Shown: piece by piece, positions 25,489 to 34,866 of the stretch
How the letters are laid out: the number at the start of each line of letters is the position of its first letter
Numbering within the stretch: position 1 is the stretch's first letter
Assembly: GCA_904394685.1 (NCBI GenBank)
Contig: CAJFNK010000063.1
Span: 1 to 64,000, forward strand
Direction of reading: 5' to 3'
From: Candidatus Heritagella gallinarum
Lineage (GTDB): Bacteria > Bacillota > Clostridia > Oscillospirales > Acutalibacteraceae
DNA length: 64,000 nt
Notes under the pieces: generated by a model
Database searches by the model: none
What the model was told of the DNA's origin: nothing
The model's input: the letters and a program-made list of their open reading frames with translations, nothing else
Program-made: the position numbers and the translations under genes

Positions 25489-26817
25489 TCAAATGCGCTG
25501 GCCGGTGAGGTCGCAGTCCATACAATCTTCGATTCGAACCTTGACAAACTGTCCGAACCGGGGCTTATTGCCCTCGGCTGTAAAGAACACTTTGCCGTCA
25601 ATATCCGGGGAATCGGCAGCCGTGCGTCCAAAGAAACATTCCGCATAGCGGTCAAAGCCCTCTGTGAGTACCGTCACGGTTTTTCCAATCATGGCTTCGC
25701 CTTTTTCCTGCATGATCTCCATCTGCTGCTCCATGATGATCTCTGCCCGGCGGTTTTTCACTTCCTCGTCAATCTGGTCGGGCAGCAGGGCAGCAGGGGT
25801 GTCCTCCTCCTGTGAATAGGCAAAGCAGCCCAAACGGTCAAAGCGAATTTCCTGCACAAACTCCGAAAGCTCGGTAAAGTCCTCCTCGGTTTCGCCGGGG
25901 AAACCGGTAATCAACGTGGTACGCAGCACCAGGCCCGGCACCTTTTCCCGCATCCGGGCAATCAAAGCGGTGAGGGAAGCCCGGTCGCCACGGCGATTCA
26001 TGGCTTTCAGCACCCTTCCGGACGCATGCTGCAAAGGCAGGTCGATGTATTTGACGATTTTCGGCTCCGAGGCCATGACCTCCAGCAGTTCATCGGTCAC
26101 GGTGTCGGGATAGCAATAGAGCAGACGCACCCAGCGCAGTTTTTCAATCCGGCAAAGGCGGCGCAAAAGCTCCGGCAGCTTCAGCTCTCCATAGAGGTCA
26201 AGCCCATACCGGCTGGTATCCTGTGCGATCACAATCAATTCCTGTGCGCCGTCTTCCACCAGCTTTTGAGCTTCTTCTTCGATGCTCTCCATGGTACGGC
26301 TGCGATAACCGCCACGAATCAGCGGAATCGCACAATAGGTGCAGCGGTTATCGCAGCCCTCGGCGATTTTCAGATAGGCGAAATAGCTTGGGGTAGAAAG
26401 CTCACGGTCGCCGCAGAGAGGCATGTTCTCCTTTGCAGGGAAAACCTCCTGCACATTTCCCGCCATCACCTTATCGATGATCGAAGCGATCTCCCCGTTG
26501 GCGCCAATGCCTACCACAGCGTCCACCTCGGGGATTTCCTTGCGGATCTCCTGCTGATAGCGCTCGGAAAGGCAGCCTGTCACCACGATTTTTTTGATGC
26601 GGCCTTCCTTCTTTAAGGTAACCAGCTCCAGAATCTCCTCAATTGATTCGGCCTTGGCGCTCTCGATAAACCCACAGGTATTGATAATCGCCACATCTGC
26701 CAGCGCTGCATCGTCGCTGAGTTCATAGCCTGCGTTTTTCAGGGATGCCATCAGCATTTCCCCGTCCACCTGATTTTTGGCACAGCCCAGGCTGACCATT
26801 CCCACTCGTACTGCCAT
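25489..26817 (-). CDS. rimO: Ribosomal protein uS12 methylthiotransferase RimO
   Basis: Radical SAM enzyme that methylthiolates an aspartate of ribosomal protein S12. 442 residues: N-terminal UPF0004 domain with its own cluster cysteines (SLGCAKNQVD, NTCGFIE, TGCLSERY), radical-SAM CDNRCTYCAIP (CxxxCxxC, about residue 154), and a C-terminal TRAM domain. The chosen ATG 26817 has AAGGA 8 nt upstream; ATG 26826 is too close to that site. It follows recX by about 140 bp. Confidence 0.94.
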   Translation of the reverse strand: MAVRVGMVSLGCAKNQVDGEMLMASLKNAGYELSDDAALADVAIINTCGFIESAKAESIEEILELVTLKKEGRIKKIVVTGCLSERYQQEIRKEIPEVDAVVGIGANGEIASIIDKVMAGNVQEVFPAKENMPLCGDRELSTPSYFAYLKIAEGCDNRCTYCAIPLIRGGYRSRTMESIEEEAQKLVEDGAQELIVIAQDTSRYGLDLYGELKLPELLRRLCRIEKLRWVRLLYCYPDTVTDELLEVMASEPKIVKYIDLPLQHASGRVLKAMNRRGDRASLTALIARMREKVPGLVLRTTLITGFPGETEEDFTELSEFVQEIRFDRLGCFAYSQEEDTPAALLPDQIDEEVKNRRAEIIMEQQMEIMQEKGEAMIGKTVTVLTEGFDRYAECFFGRTAADSPDIDGKVFFTAEGNKPRFGQFVKVRIEDCMDCDLTGQRI

Positions 26818-26956
26818 ATCGTCCATCCTTATCGTAAATTTATGTAGTCAACATTTCTGTTATGCGGGTTTCGTATCATTTGATTTCGATTTCAAATCCC
26901 ATTTAGAGGGACACCACATTCAAAACAGTTCACTCCGGAACCCCTGCATCATTGTA

Positions 26957-27568
26957 TCATTCACCGGTTTCCCGGAACTCCTCCACAACGCTTTTAATAT
27001 CTTCCCAGCCATAGCCCAAGCGCTGCAAAGCCGCCACGGTACGGCGGTATCCCTTTTCGTCCTGCAACTGGCGCTGATATTTCCGCTCTACAATTTCCCG
27101 CAGCTTTTCTTCCGGGTCGGGCGCTGTTTCCAGCAAAATCTCCTCCACCAGCTCCCGGTCAATCCCCTTGTGCAGCAGCTCCTGCCGGGCACGGCGCACG
27201 CCATAGCCCTTTCGCTCCAACAGGGAAGAAGCCAGCTGACGGGCATAGCTTTCGTCGTTCATCAGCCCCAGTTCTTCCATTTTTTCCACCGCTGCCTCTG
27301 CTGCTTCTCTGGAAGTGGTGCGGCTGATTTTGTCGGCCAGCTCTTTTTTGGAATGGCTTCGGTATTCCAGCAGATACAACGCCTTTTCACGGGCTCTGCG
27401 TTCCTCCGAAGCTTCCAAAAGTGCATGCAGCTCCTCGTCGGTAATCTCCATGCCCGGCTTCCAGCCGGTTTTTATCAGGGTTTCGGTATCTACCCGCACC
27501 GCCGCCTCTCCGTCCAGATAGAGCTGCGAAAGGCGGTGGCGGCGGGGTTCAATTGCCGTGATCTCCAT
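26957..27568 (-). CDS. recX: Regulatory protein RecX
   Basis: Modulator of RecA filaments. 203 residues made of three-helix repeats typical of RecX (EKALYLLEYRSHSKKELADKI; EAAVEKMEELGLMNDESYARQLA; RARQELLHKGIDRELVEEIL), with an N-terminal beta region seen in the longer Firmicute form. Its ATG shares one base with the recA stop codon (TAATG), so it is translationally coupled to recA. Confidence 0.93.
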   Translation of the reverse strand: MEITAIEPRRHRLSQLYLDGEAAVRVDTETLIKTGWKPGMEITDEELHALLEASEERRAREKALYLLEYRSHSKKELADKISRTTSREAAEAAVEKMEELGLMNDESYARQLASSLLERKGYGVRRARQELLHKGIDRELVEEILLETAPDPEEKLREIVERKYQRQLQDEKGYRRTVAALQRLGYGWEDIKSVVEEFRETGE

Positions 27569-28689
27569 TATTCGTCATCATCCACCAGGATATCGATATC
27601 CGCCTTGGCGCTGCTGCGGGCGGGCTTCTCCTGTGCGGCTTCTTCCACCGGAATCTCCACCGGCTTGGCCGGGCTGCCCTTGGCGGGCTTGCTCTTTCCA
27701 AAAATCCGGCTCACGTTGGCTTTTACCTGTGCCTCAATCTCGTCGGCAACTTCTTTATTGTTGGCCAGGAACTCCTTGGAATTATCCCGTCCCTGTCCCA
27801 AGCGATTGCCCTGATAGGAGAACCAGGCGCCGCTTTTCTGCACGATTTCCAGCTTTACCGCCAAGTCGAGCAGTTCGCCGGTGCGGGAAATTCCCTTTCC
27901 ATACATTACGTCAAACTCAGCCTCACGGAACGGAGGCGCCATCTTATTCTTGATGACCTTGGCCTTGGTGCGGGAACCAATCCGCTCCGAGCCGTCTTTC
28001 AGGGCGTCGCCCTTACGCACATCGATTCGAACAGAAGCATAGAATTTCAGCGCACGGCCACCGGGGGTCACTTCGGGGCTGCCATACATCACGCCTACTT
28101 TTTCACGCAGCTGGTTGATGAAAATCGCCACGCAGTTAGACTTGGAAATAGCGCCCGCCAGCTTACGCAGCGCCTGTGACATCAAACGTGCCTGCAAGCC
28201 CACATGGGAATCGCCCATTTCTCCCTCGATTTCTGCCTTGGGAACCAGCGCCGCCACAGAGTCCACTACGATAATATCGATAGCGCCCGAACGCACCAAC
28301 GCTTCGGTAATTTCCAGCGCCTGCTCGCCGGTGTCCGGCTGAGAAACCAGCAGGGAGTCTACATCGACGCCCAGCGCCGCCGCATATACCGGGTCAAGGG
28401 CGTGTTCCACATCGATAAACGCCGCATAGCCGCCGGTTTTCTGGGCTTCTGCCACACAGTGCAGAGCCAGGGTGGTTTTACCAGAAGATTCCGGCCCATA
28501 GATCTCCACGATTCTGCCACGGGGCAGGCCGCCGATTCCCAGTGCCAGGTCGAGCGAAAGCGAGCCGGTGGGGATCACATCCACCTGCATGGCCTCGTTC
28601 TGCCCCAAACGCATTACGGCCCCTTTGCCAAATTGTTTTTCTATCTGTGCCAGCGCTGTATCGAGCGCCTTCTGCTTATCAATCGCCAT
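27568..28689 (-). CDS. recA: Recombinase RecA
   Basis: Strand-exchange ATPase and SOS coprotease. 373 residues: Walker [14 protein letters not shown] (about residue 66), Walker B-type [13 protein letters not shown]2 loop [22 protein letters not shown], and an acidic C-terminal tail ([10 protein letters not shown]). The tail before it is Lys/Pro/Ala rich ([14 protein letters not shown]). The promoter is at 28749-28777 with a LexA-type box further upstream. Coupled to recX. Confidence 0.97.
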   Translation of the reverse strand: MAIDKQKALDTALAQIEKQFGKGAVMRLGQNEAMQVDVIPTGSLSLDLALGIGGLPRGRIVEIYGPESSGKTTLALHCVAEAQKTGGYAAFIDVEHALDPVYAAALGVDVDSLLVSQPDTGEQALEITEALVRSGAIDIIVVDSVAALVPKAEIEGEMGDSHVGLQARLMSQALRKLAGAISKSNCVAIFINQLREKVGVMYGSPEVTPGGRALKFYASVRIDVRKGDALKDGSERIGSRTKAKVIKNKMAPPFREAEFDVMYGKGISRTGELLDLAVKLEIVQKSGAWFSYQGNRLGQGRDNSKEFLANNKEVADEIEAQVKANVSRIFGKSKPAKGSPAKPVEIPVEEAAQEKPARSSAKADIDILVDDDE

Positions 28690-28748
28690 TTCTCATCCGT
28701 CCTTTCCTTGGGGATGGGCGGCTTTTTGCCCGCCATCACAATACCTGT

Positions 28749-28777
28749 ATTATATCGGATTTTTTCGGGAAAAGCAA
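28749..28777 (-). promoter_or_regulatory. recA promoter
   Basis: Reverse strand -35 TTGCTT (28777-28772), 17-bp spacer, -10 TATAAT (28754-28749), 60 bp before the ATG. Confidence 0.7.
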
Positions 28778-28792
28778 TGGATTTCCGGTAAT

Positions 28793-29659
28793 TTATCGAA
28801 CTTGTGTTCGTTTTCCAGTGATTGCCCGGTCGAGTCCTCCCAAATCCTGATGGACACACAATTCTATCACACCAGCTTTTTCCAGCAAAGCACAAACATC
28901 CTGTGCCTGTTCTTCTCCAATTTCCAGTGCAACCACGCCGCCGGGTTTTACCGTCGGCACCCAAAACTGGGCGATTGCCCGGTAAAAGACAAGCCCATCT
29001 CCGCCGCCATCCAGAGCGGTCTGCGGTTCCCGCTGAACCTCCTCCTGCAAACCGGGAAGTTCCCCGGAAGCGATATAAGGCGGGTTGGAAATCAAAACAT
29101 CCAGCGGCTCCCGGCAGAGCAGCGCAGGCGTTTGCGGGTTGAGCACATCACCCCGAACGGGGATGACCCGTCCATCTCCGAAGCGCCCGGTGTTTTTCTC
29201 CAAATAGGAAAAGGCATCTTCCAGCCACTCCACGCTGTCCATGTGAAGATGGGGAAGAAGGGAGCAAAGTCCCAACGCTACCGCTCCGGTACCGCCGCAC
29301 AAGTCCATCCCGTACAAAGGCTTTTGAGAATTTTTAAGCAGCCCGGCTGCTGCACGCACCACCACTTCGGTGTCTTCTCGTGGGCAAAGCACGCCTTCAC
29401 CAACCGCCAGCTCCATCTCCATAAACGGCCAGCTCCCCAACAGGTATTGCAGCGGCCGGTGTCCGGCCCGCTCCTCTATCATGTTTCGGAACTCTGCCTC
29501 TTTTTGCGGTTCAGCGGGTTCGTTTCCATGCAGAAGCAGCCCCTGCCGGTCAAGGTTCCAGAGCTTCTCGATCATACAGGCGCAGTCAAACTCCGGGCTT
29601 TCGTTTCCAGCCTGGGCCAGCTGCCGCCTTCCAAGCCGATACAGTTCGCCAATGGTCAT
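28793..29659 (-). CDS. prmC: Peptide chain release factor N5-glutamine methyltransferase
   Basis: Methylates the GGQ glutamine of release factors with SAM. 288 residues: an N-terminal helical domain, RPLQYLLGSWPFMEMELAVGEGVLCPREDTE, a SAM loop MDLCGGTGAVALGL (family usually D-x-G-T-G-S-G), and the substrate-binding LISNPPYI. Its ATG overlaps the stop of the DUF1385 gene (ATGA), a conserved pairing in Clostridia. prfA is not adjacent. Its last codons contain the GAAC-N4-GTTC box upstream of recA. Confidence 0.93.
   Translation of the reverse strand: MTIGELYRLGRRQLAQAGNESPEFDCACMIEKLWNLDRQGLLLHGNEPAEPQKEAEFRNMIEERAGHRPLQYLLGSWPFMEMELAVGEGVLCPREDTEVVVRAAAGLLKNSQKPLYGMDLCGGTGAVALGLCSLLPHLHMDSVEWLEDAFSYLEKNTGRFGDGRVIPVRGDVLNPQTPALLCREPLDVLISNPPYIASGELPGLQEEVQREPQTALDGGGDGLVFYRAIAQFWVPTVKPGGVVALEIGEEQAQDVCALLEKAGVIELCVHQDLGGLDRAITGKRTQVR
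28797..28810. promoter_or_regulatory. LexA/DinR-type SOS box upstream of recA
   Basis: CGAAC-TTGT-GTTCG at 28797-28810 is a perfect inverted repeat of the GAAC-N4-GTTC core. It lies within the last codons of prmC, with its core about 20 bp upstream of the recA -35. It fits SOS control of recA in Gram-positive bacteria; lexA is outside the window. Confidence 0.65.
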
Positions 29660-30609
29660 ACTGTTATCTGATCCTCTCCGTTTTCAGGAATCACCTTTTC
29701 CATAGCGGCAATCGCCACCTCGATCATCCGGTCATCCGGCTCCTTGGTGGTAATCCGCTGCACCCAAAGTCCCGGCGCTGCAATAATGCGGGTAAGCAGG
29801 TTGTCATGGCGGCCACAAATACGAATCAGTTCATAGCCCAGCCCCATCACCACCGGAATACACAGCAGCTTGACGAATGTCCGCAAAAAGGGATTGGTAA
29901 ACGGGATAAAAAATCCAACCACAATTCCCAGCCCCAGCATAATCACCATAAAGCTGGTTCCACAGCGGGGATGAAAACGCCCATGGCGCCGGATATTCTC
30001 CACTGTCAGCTCCTCGTGGTTTTCATAGCAGAAAATGGTTTTATGCTCTGCGCCGTGATATTGGAAGGTGCGGCGCAAATCGGGCTGAAGCCCGCACAGC
30101 GCCACATATCCGATAAAGATAGCGATTCTCATAGCGCCTTCGATGAGGGAACGCCAGGATTCGATGCCTTCACCGGTTCCCAGCTTCATCAGGTTCACCA
30201 GCCAGGTGGGGAGGACGAAGAACAATGCGATGGCAATTGCCAGTCCCAGCACCATGGCCACACCCATGATAACATTCATGATTTTTTCGCCAAACACCCG
30301 GTCGAGCCACTTTTCAAACCGGGACATTTCTTCCTCGTCGTCCAGCCCTTCCATCGACTTTTCCGCCGACTCATTCAGGGCGCTGAACCCCACCCGCAGG
30401 GAATCGATCATAGCGGCCGTTCCCCGGATAATCGGCCAGCCCAGAATCGGATATTTATCCTTGAGACTCTCGGTGGGGCGCTCGCTGATATGGATCTCCC
30501 CGTCCGGCTTTCGCACCGCAACCGAGGTGATTTTGGGTCCACGCATCATAATCCCCTCCATCAGCGCCTGCCCGCCGATAGAAGTGATGATTTTTGTCTT
30601 TTCTGCCAT
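29656..30609 (-). CDS. DUF1385 family membrane protein (YqhQ-like)
   Basis: 317-residue protein starting KIITSIGGQALMEGIMMRGP, the family signature, with hydrophobic helices at about residues 110-140, 155-175 and a pair around 235-280, and a HGAEHKTIFCYE motif with conserved His/Glu. Biochemical function unknown. It is linked to prmC in many Clostridia, and here overlaps it by 4 nt. It starts 18 bp after the histidine kinase gene, so it may share that transcript. Confidence 0.9.
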   Translation of the reverse strand: MAEKTKIITSIGGQALMEGIMMRGPKITSVAVRKPDGEIHISERPTESLKDKYPILGWPIIRGTAAMIDSLRVGFSALNESAEKSMEGLDDEEEMSRFEKWLDRVFGEKIMNVIMGVAMVLGLAIAIALFFVLPTWLVNLMKLGTGEGIESWRSLIEGAMRIAIFIGYVALCGLQPDLRRTFQYHGAEHKTIFCYENHEELTVENIRRHGRFHPRCGTSFMVIMLGLGIVVGFFIPFTNPFLRTFVKLLCIPVVMGLGYELIRICGRHDNLLTRIIAAPGLWVQRITTKEPDDRMIEVAIAAMEKVIPENGEDQITV

Positions 30610-30627
30610 ATTGGTTTCCTTTCTCTA

Positions 30628-32046
30628 TTACATTCCCTCGCTATGATCCAGCACCGGGATGGTGATCGTCACAGCGGTTCCCACGTTTTCATGGCTTTCC
30701 AAATCCAACTGCCCGCCATGGAGCTTCATGATTTCATCCGCCAGCGCCAGCCCGATTCCAGAGCCACGCACTGTCTGGTTGGCTTTATAGAACTTCTTTT
30801 TTACATTGGGGAGATGCTCCGCCGGGATTCCACAGCCGTTGTCGCTGATAACCACCCGGATCAGGCCCTCCTGCTCAGAAGCTGTTACCTGAATGGTGCC
30901 TCCCTCGGCCGTATATTTCAGTGCATTATCGATGATATTGACAAACACCTGCCGCAGGCGGTTGATGTCGCCCAACACTGGCGAAAGCATCGCCGGTTCC
31001 TCATAGAGCAGATATTTGTGTTCTGCCGCCGCACGATCGGTGAACATATACACCGCTTCGCCCAGCTCGGCAAGCAGGTCGATTTTTTCCATCATCAGGG
31101 TCATGCGCCCGTTCTGCATACGGGAGAAGTCGAGCAGCTCCTCCACCAATCCCGAAAGCCGTTCGGATTCCCTGATAATTACGTTCATCCCCTTGTCATA
31201 GGTTGCGGAATCCATTCCGCCGCCCTGAAGGGTTTCGGCCCATCCCTTGATGGCGGTGAGCGGCGTCCGCAGCTCATGGGAAACCGAGGAGATAAACTCG
31301 TTTTTCATTTTTTCGGCTGCACCAAGCTCCACTGCCATATCGTTGATATTATCACACAGCTGCCCAATCTCGTCCTCATTGGATTTTTGAATCCGAGCGT
31401 TAAAATCGCCCTGGGCAATGCGCTTGGCAGTCGCCCCAATCTGCCGGATGGGAGTGACAATGGATTTCATGAAATACAGGTTGGAAAACACAATAAAAGA
31501 GATAATCAGAAGGCTTCCCAACGTCAGGAACCCCACAATCATCAGAATCTGCTGGTTGGCCTTTTCCATCGACACCACATACCGCAAAGCCCCGATCACG
31601 CCGCCATTTCGGCCATAGATCACCTTGGTAACCGCCATGACCTTTTCGCCGCTGTTCAGGTTTCCCACCCATACGCCCAGGCCGGTTTCATCCTTCAGGG
31701 CATACTGATAATCCGGCATAGGCTGGTTGTTATCCGGTGCAAACCCGGTAGAAGTGATAAACACCTTGCCGCTGAGGTTCACCGCCATAGCTTCCATTTC
31801 ATTTTTGGCGGTAAAATTTTCTATGTAGGCTCTGGCGCTGGTGGTAAATTCCTGAGAAGCTTGTTGCGAATAACCCGAAAACAGGTTGCTGGCTTCTTCA
31901 CTGCGCCCCTTAAGCTGGGACTGGATGGTGCTGTATATATATTGCTGCATGGTAATGGACAGGATCACAACCAGTGTGATGAGTACCAACACGATAACCG
32001 TAAGGCTGTTTACGATCCATCTGCGGGTAATCCCCTGAACCGCCAT
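30628..32046 (-). CDS. Sensor histidine kinase (HAMP-HisKA-HATPase)
   Basis: 472 residues. TM1 (about 10-30), an extracytoplasmic sensor domain of about 130 residues, TM2 (about 160-180), HAMP, a dimerisation domain with phospho-acceptor His in SHELRTPLTAIKG, and an ATP lid with NIIDNALKYT, DNGCGIP and GSGIGLALADE. I chose ATG 32046, which has AGAGGAGG 7 nt upstream; an ATG at 32073 overlapping the regulator's stop is less well supported. Partner of the PhoB-type regulator just upstream; the stimulus is unknown. The neighbouring lipoprotein may be part of the sensing apparatus. Confidence 0.92.
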   Translation of the reverse strand: MAVQGITRRWIVNSLTVIVLVLITLVVILSITMQQYIYSTIQSQLKGRSEEASNLFSGYSQQASQEFTTSARAYIENFTAKNEMEAMAVNLSGKVFITSTGFAPDNNQPMPDYQYALKDETGLGVWVGNLNSGEKVMAVTKVIYGRNGGVIGALRYVVSMEKANQQILMIVGFLTLGSLLIISFIVFSNLYFMKSIVTPIRQIGATAKRIAQGDFNARIQKSNEDEIGQLCDNINDMAVELGAAEKMKNEFISSVSHELRTPLTAIKGWAETLQGGGMDSATYDKGMNVIIRESERLSGLVEELLDFSRMQNGRMTLMMEKIDLLAELGEAVYMFTDRAAAEHKYLLYEEPAMLSPVLGDINRLRQVFVNIIDNALKYTAEGGTIQVTASEQEGLIRVVISDNGCGIPAEHLPNVKKKFYKANQTVRGSGIGLALADEIMKLHGGQLDLESHENVGTAVTITIPVLDHSEGM

Positions 32047-32069
32047 GATTCTGCCTCCTCTGTGCCCCA

Positions 32070-32777
32070 TCATTTATGCTCCCAGCGATATCCAAGCCCC
32101 CACACCGTTACAATATGACGGGGGTTGGAAGGTTCTTCCTCGATTTTCATCCGCAGCCGCCGGATGTTCACATCCACAATCTTTTCTTCTCCCACATAAT
32201 TGCTTCCCCAAACATGCTTGAGGATATCGGAACGGTCTAACGCTACACCCGGATTGGAGAAGAAATATTCCATAATCTGAAACTCCACCTGCGTCAGCTC
32301 GATGGGCTTGCCCTTGCGGGTGAGAGAGCGGTTTCGCAGATTCAACGTGAAATCGCCCGATACCAGCTGCTCCTTAAAATTATTCTCGGTGCGTACTGCG
32401 GCCAATGCCACCCGGCGATAAATCGCATCCACTCTGGCCACCAGCTCAGAGGGGCTGAACGGCTTGGTGACATAGTCGTCTGCGCCCATCATCAGCCCAG
32501 ACACCTTATCCATTTCCTGTGTGCGGGCGCTCAGCATGATAATACCGATATTTCCGCTCTTTTCCCGCAGCGCTTTGCAAACCGCCAGGCCGTCGTATTT
32601 TCCGGGCATCATAATATCCAAAACGGCAACGTCAAAGTCCCCGCCCTCTTTTTCATAGATGGCAAGGGCTTCTTCCCCGTTAGAAGCTTCATAGGCATCA
32701 TATCCGGCACGCTTGAGGTTAATGACCACAAATTCCCGGATTGCCTGCTCATCCTCTGCTACCAGTATTTTTTTCAT
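32070..32777 (-). CDS. OmpR/PhoB-family response regulator
   Basis: 235 residues. Receiver domain with acidic pair in LVAEDEQ, phospho-acceptor Asp in VAVLDIMMPG (about residue 54) and Lys in DYVTKPFSP; C-terminal winged-helix DNA-binding domain with LDRSDILKHVWG and VDVNIRRLRMKIE. The ATG at 32777 has AAAGGA 11 nt upstream; a frame extending 16 codons further lacks conservation. Adjacent to its kinase and downstream of the lipoprotein gene, forming a three-gene unit. Confidence 0.93.
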   Translation of the reverse strand: MKKILVAEDEQAIREFVVINLKRAGYDAYEASNGEEALAIYEKEGGDFDVAVLDIMMPGKYDGLAVCKALREKSGNIGIIMLSARTQEMDKVSGLMMGADDYVTKPFSPSELVARVDAIYRRVALAAVRTENNFKEQLVSGDFTLNLRNRSLTRKGKPIELTQVEFQIMEYFFSNPGVALDRSDILKHVWGSNYVGEEKIVDVNIRRLRMKIEEEPSNPRHIVTVWGLGYRWEHK

Positions 32778-32828
32778 AGCGATATGATTCCTTTCTATCC
32801 TAATTTCGTTTACTCCATACTCCAAAAG

Positions 32829-34181
32829 TTATTCCAAACTCAAAAAGTGGAAACTGTCTTTGACTTCCGAGATAGACGGCGCCAGCTCGTGATTCTTTTC
32901 GGGAATCGCAGCCGCATAGATTAGGCCGCCCCTTTCGGCAATCTGGGTGTATCCCCGGCTGCCGGTTTTCCATTCTGAATTGGTAAATACCTGGATTTTC
33001 AAAATTGCCGCACCCGCTGCCGGATTTCCCGAACCGTCATCTTCCAGCCATTCATAAAACGTGGTGGAATGTGTTGCAATATCGCTCCGACAGGTGACCT
33101 TATCCCGCCAGGATTCGGGGAACAGGAACCAGAACCCATCATTGCTGTTCATCACGGTACTCATGATGCGAATAGGGGTCTGGCTTTTTGTGTCAAACTG
33201 GTTCCAGTTCACCAGGTAGGACACCGGGTCCTTTGAGGTTTCAGTGACTCCGGGCATCAGGTTCACCACCGGAAACTCAATCACACTGTTCCCGTCAATA
33301 TCACGGGAGGTATAAGAAGCCGCTGCATTGCGGCTGGTAATATTCATCTTTTGAGAAGCGGTATCCGAATAGGGGGCTTTCAGAGTTTCTTCTTCATCGT
33401 CCCAATAAATGATCTGGGTAACCATACTGCTGTCTGCTTTGAGTCCGTCCAGCATAATGCCCATCTGATTTTGCGAAATCAATCCGACCGAAACGCTGGC
33501 ATACTGAAAAACAGTGGGGTCAAGCGTAACAGCCTCCACAATTTGCAGGGCGCCGTCTGAAATCCATACCAGCTGCGCCAGTGCCTTGGTGTCTGAAGAA
33601 AGAGTAGCCACAAACAGCTCCTCCCGGCCATCGTTTATCAGATTGGTGACGGCCATTTCGCCATAGCCCTGCTCCATCACAAGTTCTACCACACCATTTT
33701 GCGTATAATCATAGACACACGCTTGGCTGCTGTTGGAGGTCGAGTTTCCCCAACCAATCACGACTTCCCGTTTGCCATCGTCATCCAAATCAGCAAAACA
33801 CACACGATCTACCTGAACGGCTGTGTTGGTAAAGCTCCTGAGAATCTTCCATTGCCCGTTTTGCTGTATCATAAACGAAACCGTTGTCCCGCCGCTTCCG
33901 TCCGCCGCCTCATATAGGGCAATGGCGTCTTCCTTGCGGTCTCCGGTAAAGTCCTTCATGATAATAGCAGAGCGGTATTCCCCTTTATATGGGTATCGAA
34001 ACGTTACTTCCCCGCCAACCGTATCGGCAAGCAGGCTCTGAATTTCCCCACGGCTGCCTTCCTCCCGTGGCGGGCTCATCAGCCCCTTGGAATCCAGCCC
34101 GATAGCGGCGCAGCCCGAAAATAGCGTCATACACACCAAAAGCATTGACAGGGCAGCTCCGGCCAGCCATCGTTTTCCCAT
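32829..34181 (-). CDS. Large lipoprotein with FG-GAP/VCBS-like repeats, linked to two-component genes
   Basis: 450-residue exported lipoprotein: positively charged N-terminus, hydrophobic core and lipobox LFSGC. The mature part has repeats with Asp-rich loops resembling FG-GAP/VCBS calcium-binding propeller blades: KDFTGDRKEDAIALY, FADLDDDGKREVVIGW, TNLINDGREELFVA, SRDIDGNSVIEFPVV. The function is not known. The ATG 34181 has GAGGTG about 10 nt upstream; a TTG at 34208 is less likely. It precedes the response regulator by 51 bp with no terminator, suggesting a surface component of the same signalling module. Confidence 0.75.
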   Translation of the reverse strand: MGKRWLAGAALSMLLVCMTLFSGCAAIGLDSKGLMSPPREEGSRGEIQSLLADTVGGEVTFRYPYKGEYRSAIIMKDFTGDRKEDAIALYEAADGSGGTTVSFMIQQNGQWKILRSFTNTAVQVDRVCFADLDDDGKREVVIGWGNSTSNSSQACVYDYTQNGVVELVMEQGYGEMAVTNLINDGREELFVATLSSDTKALAQLVWISDGALQIVEAVTLDPTVFQYASVSVGLISQNQMGIMLDGLKADSSMVTQIIYWDDEEETLKAPYSDTASQKMNITSRNAAASYTSRDIDGNSVIEFPVVNLMPGVTETSKDPVSYLVNWNQFDTKSQTPIRIMSTVMNSNDGFWFLFPESWRDKVTCRSDIATHSTTFYEWLEDDGSGNPAAGAAILKIQVFTNSEWKTGSRGYTQIAERGGLIYAAAIPEKNHELAPSISEVKDSFHFLSLE

Positions 34182-34309
34182 CTGTATTCCACACCTCTCT
34201 ATCGTCAAATCGCCATTCCAGCGCTAAAAGTTCACATTCTTTTTTATTATATCATTCCCGCCGTCAAAAGAACAGTCTCAATCCTGTAACTTACTGATTT
34301 TTTGCACAA

Positions 34310-34347
34310 AACAGCCGCTATCATCCTGCTGGAATGACAGCGGCTGT
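34310..34347 (-). terminator. Terminator of the 34351-34752 gene
   Basis: ACAGCCGCT-GTCAT / ATGAT-AGCGGCTGT on the reverse strand, followed by TTTTG. Confidence 0.7.
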
Positions 34348-34350
34348 ATT

Positions 34351-34752
34351 TTATACTCGTTTCACAAACTGGGTATGGCATTTCTGGCAGGTCACCTGGA
34401 TTTTTCCACGGCCCTTTGGCGCACGCAGACGCAGCCCACACTGGGGGCAGCGGAAATAGCGATACAGCTTCCTATCACGAAACCGGGTCTTCTGAAAGGA
34501 AAACCAGCGGACAACCGGGTTCCACACACGCAAAAACGCCTGATTCTCCCGCTGGCGGGCGGGAAGATTGCGGGAAAACATCCGGAACAGCATCCAGAAA
34601 TAAAGCAGGTAGGAGAGGAAAATCAACGGCCAGAAAAACAGCTGTGCCACCAGAGAAAGCACAATTCCAAAAATCAGGCAGGCCAGCGACAGCTGGTCGG
34701 TGCCATTGCGCCCCATCATCCAATATTGAAATCTTTGCAACCAACGATACAT
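34351..34752 (-). CDS. Small zinc-ribbon membrane protein of unknown function
   Basis: About 133 residues. Two close hydrophobic segments (about residues 20-55) are followed by a basic stretch and a C-terminal zinc ribbon, CPQCGLRLRAPKG...CQKCHTQF. The start is uncertain: ATG 34752 (MYRWLQRFQYW) has AAAGGAG at a long distance; the frame reaches 34854. No function is assigned. The layout parallels the zinc-ribbon membrane protein at 49221, but with the ribbon at the opposite end. It is 114 bp downstream of tex's stop on the same strand map and separated from the lipoprotein gene by a terminator. Confidence 0.6.
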   Translation of the reverse strand: MYRWLQRFQYWMMGRNGTDQLSLACLIFGIVLSLVAQLFFWPLIFLSYLLYFWMLFRMFSRNLPARQRENQAFLRVWNPVVRWFSFQKTRFRDRKLYRYFRCPQCGLRLRAPKGRGKIQVTCQKCHTQFVKRV

Positions 34753-34866
34753 CACCGAAAAACGGCTCCTTTCCTGATCTGCCAACTCAGACAGATCCTT
34801 GTTGAAAGAATTATACCCCTGTGTTTTCGGGAACGCAATGGATGTTCCAATCATTTTAAAGTAAGT

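Noticed and set aside
29806..32118. 770-codon open frame on the + strand opposite DUF1385 and the histidine kinase
   Set aside because: Shadow of two well-identified reverse genes; no start signal and no recognisable domain.
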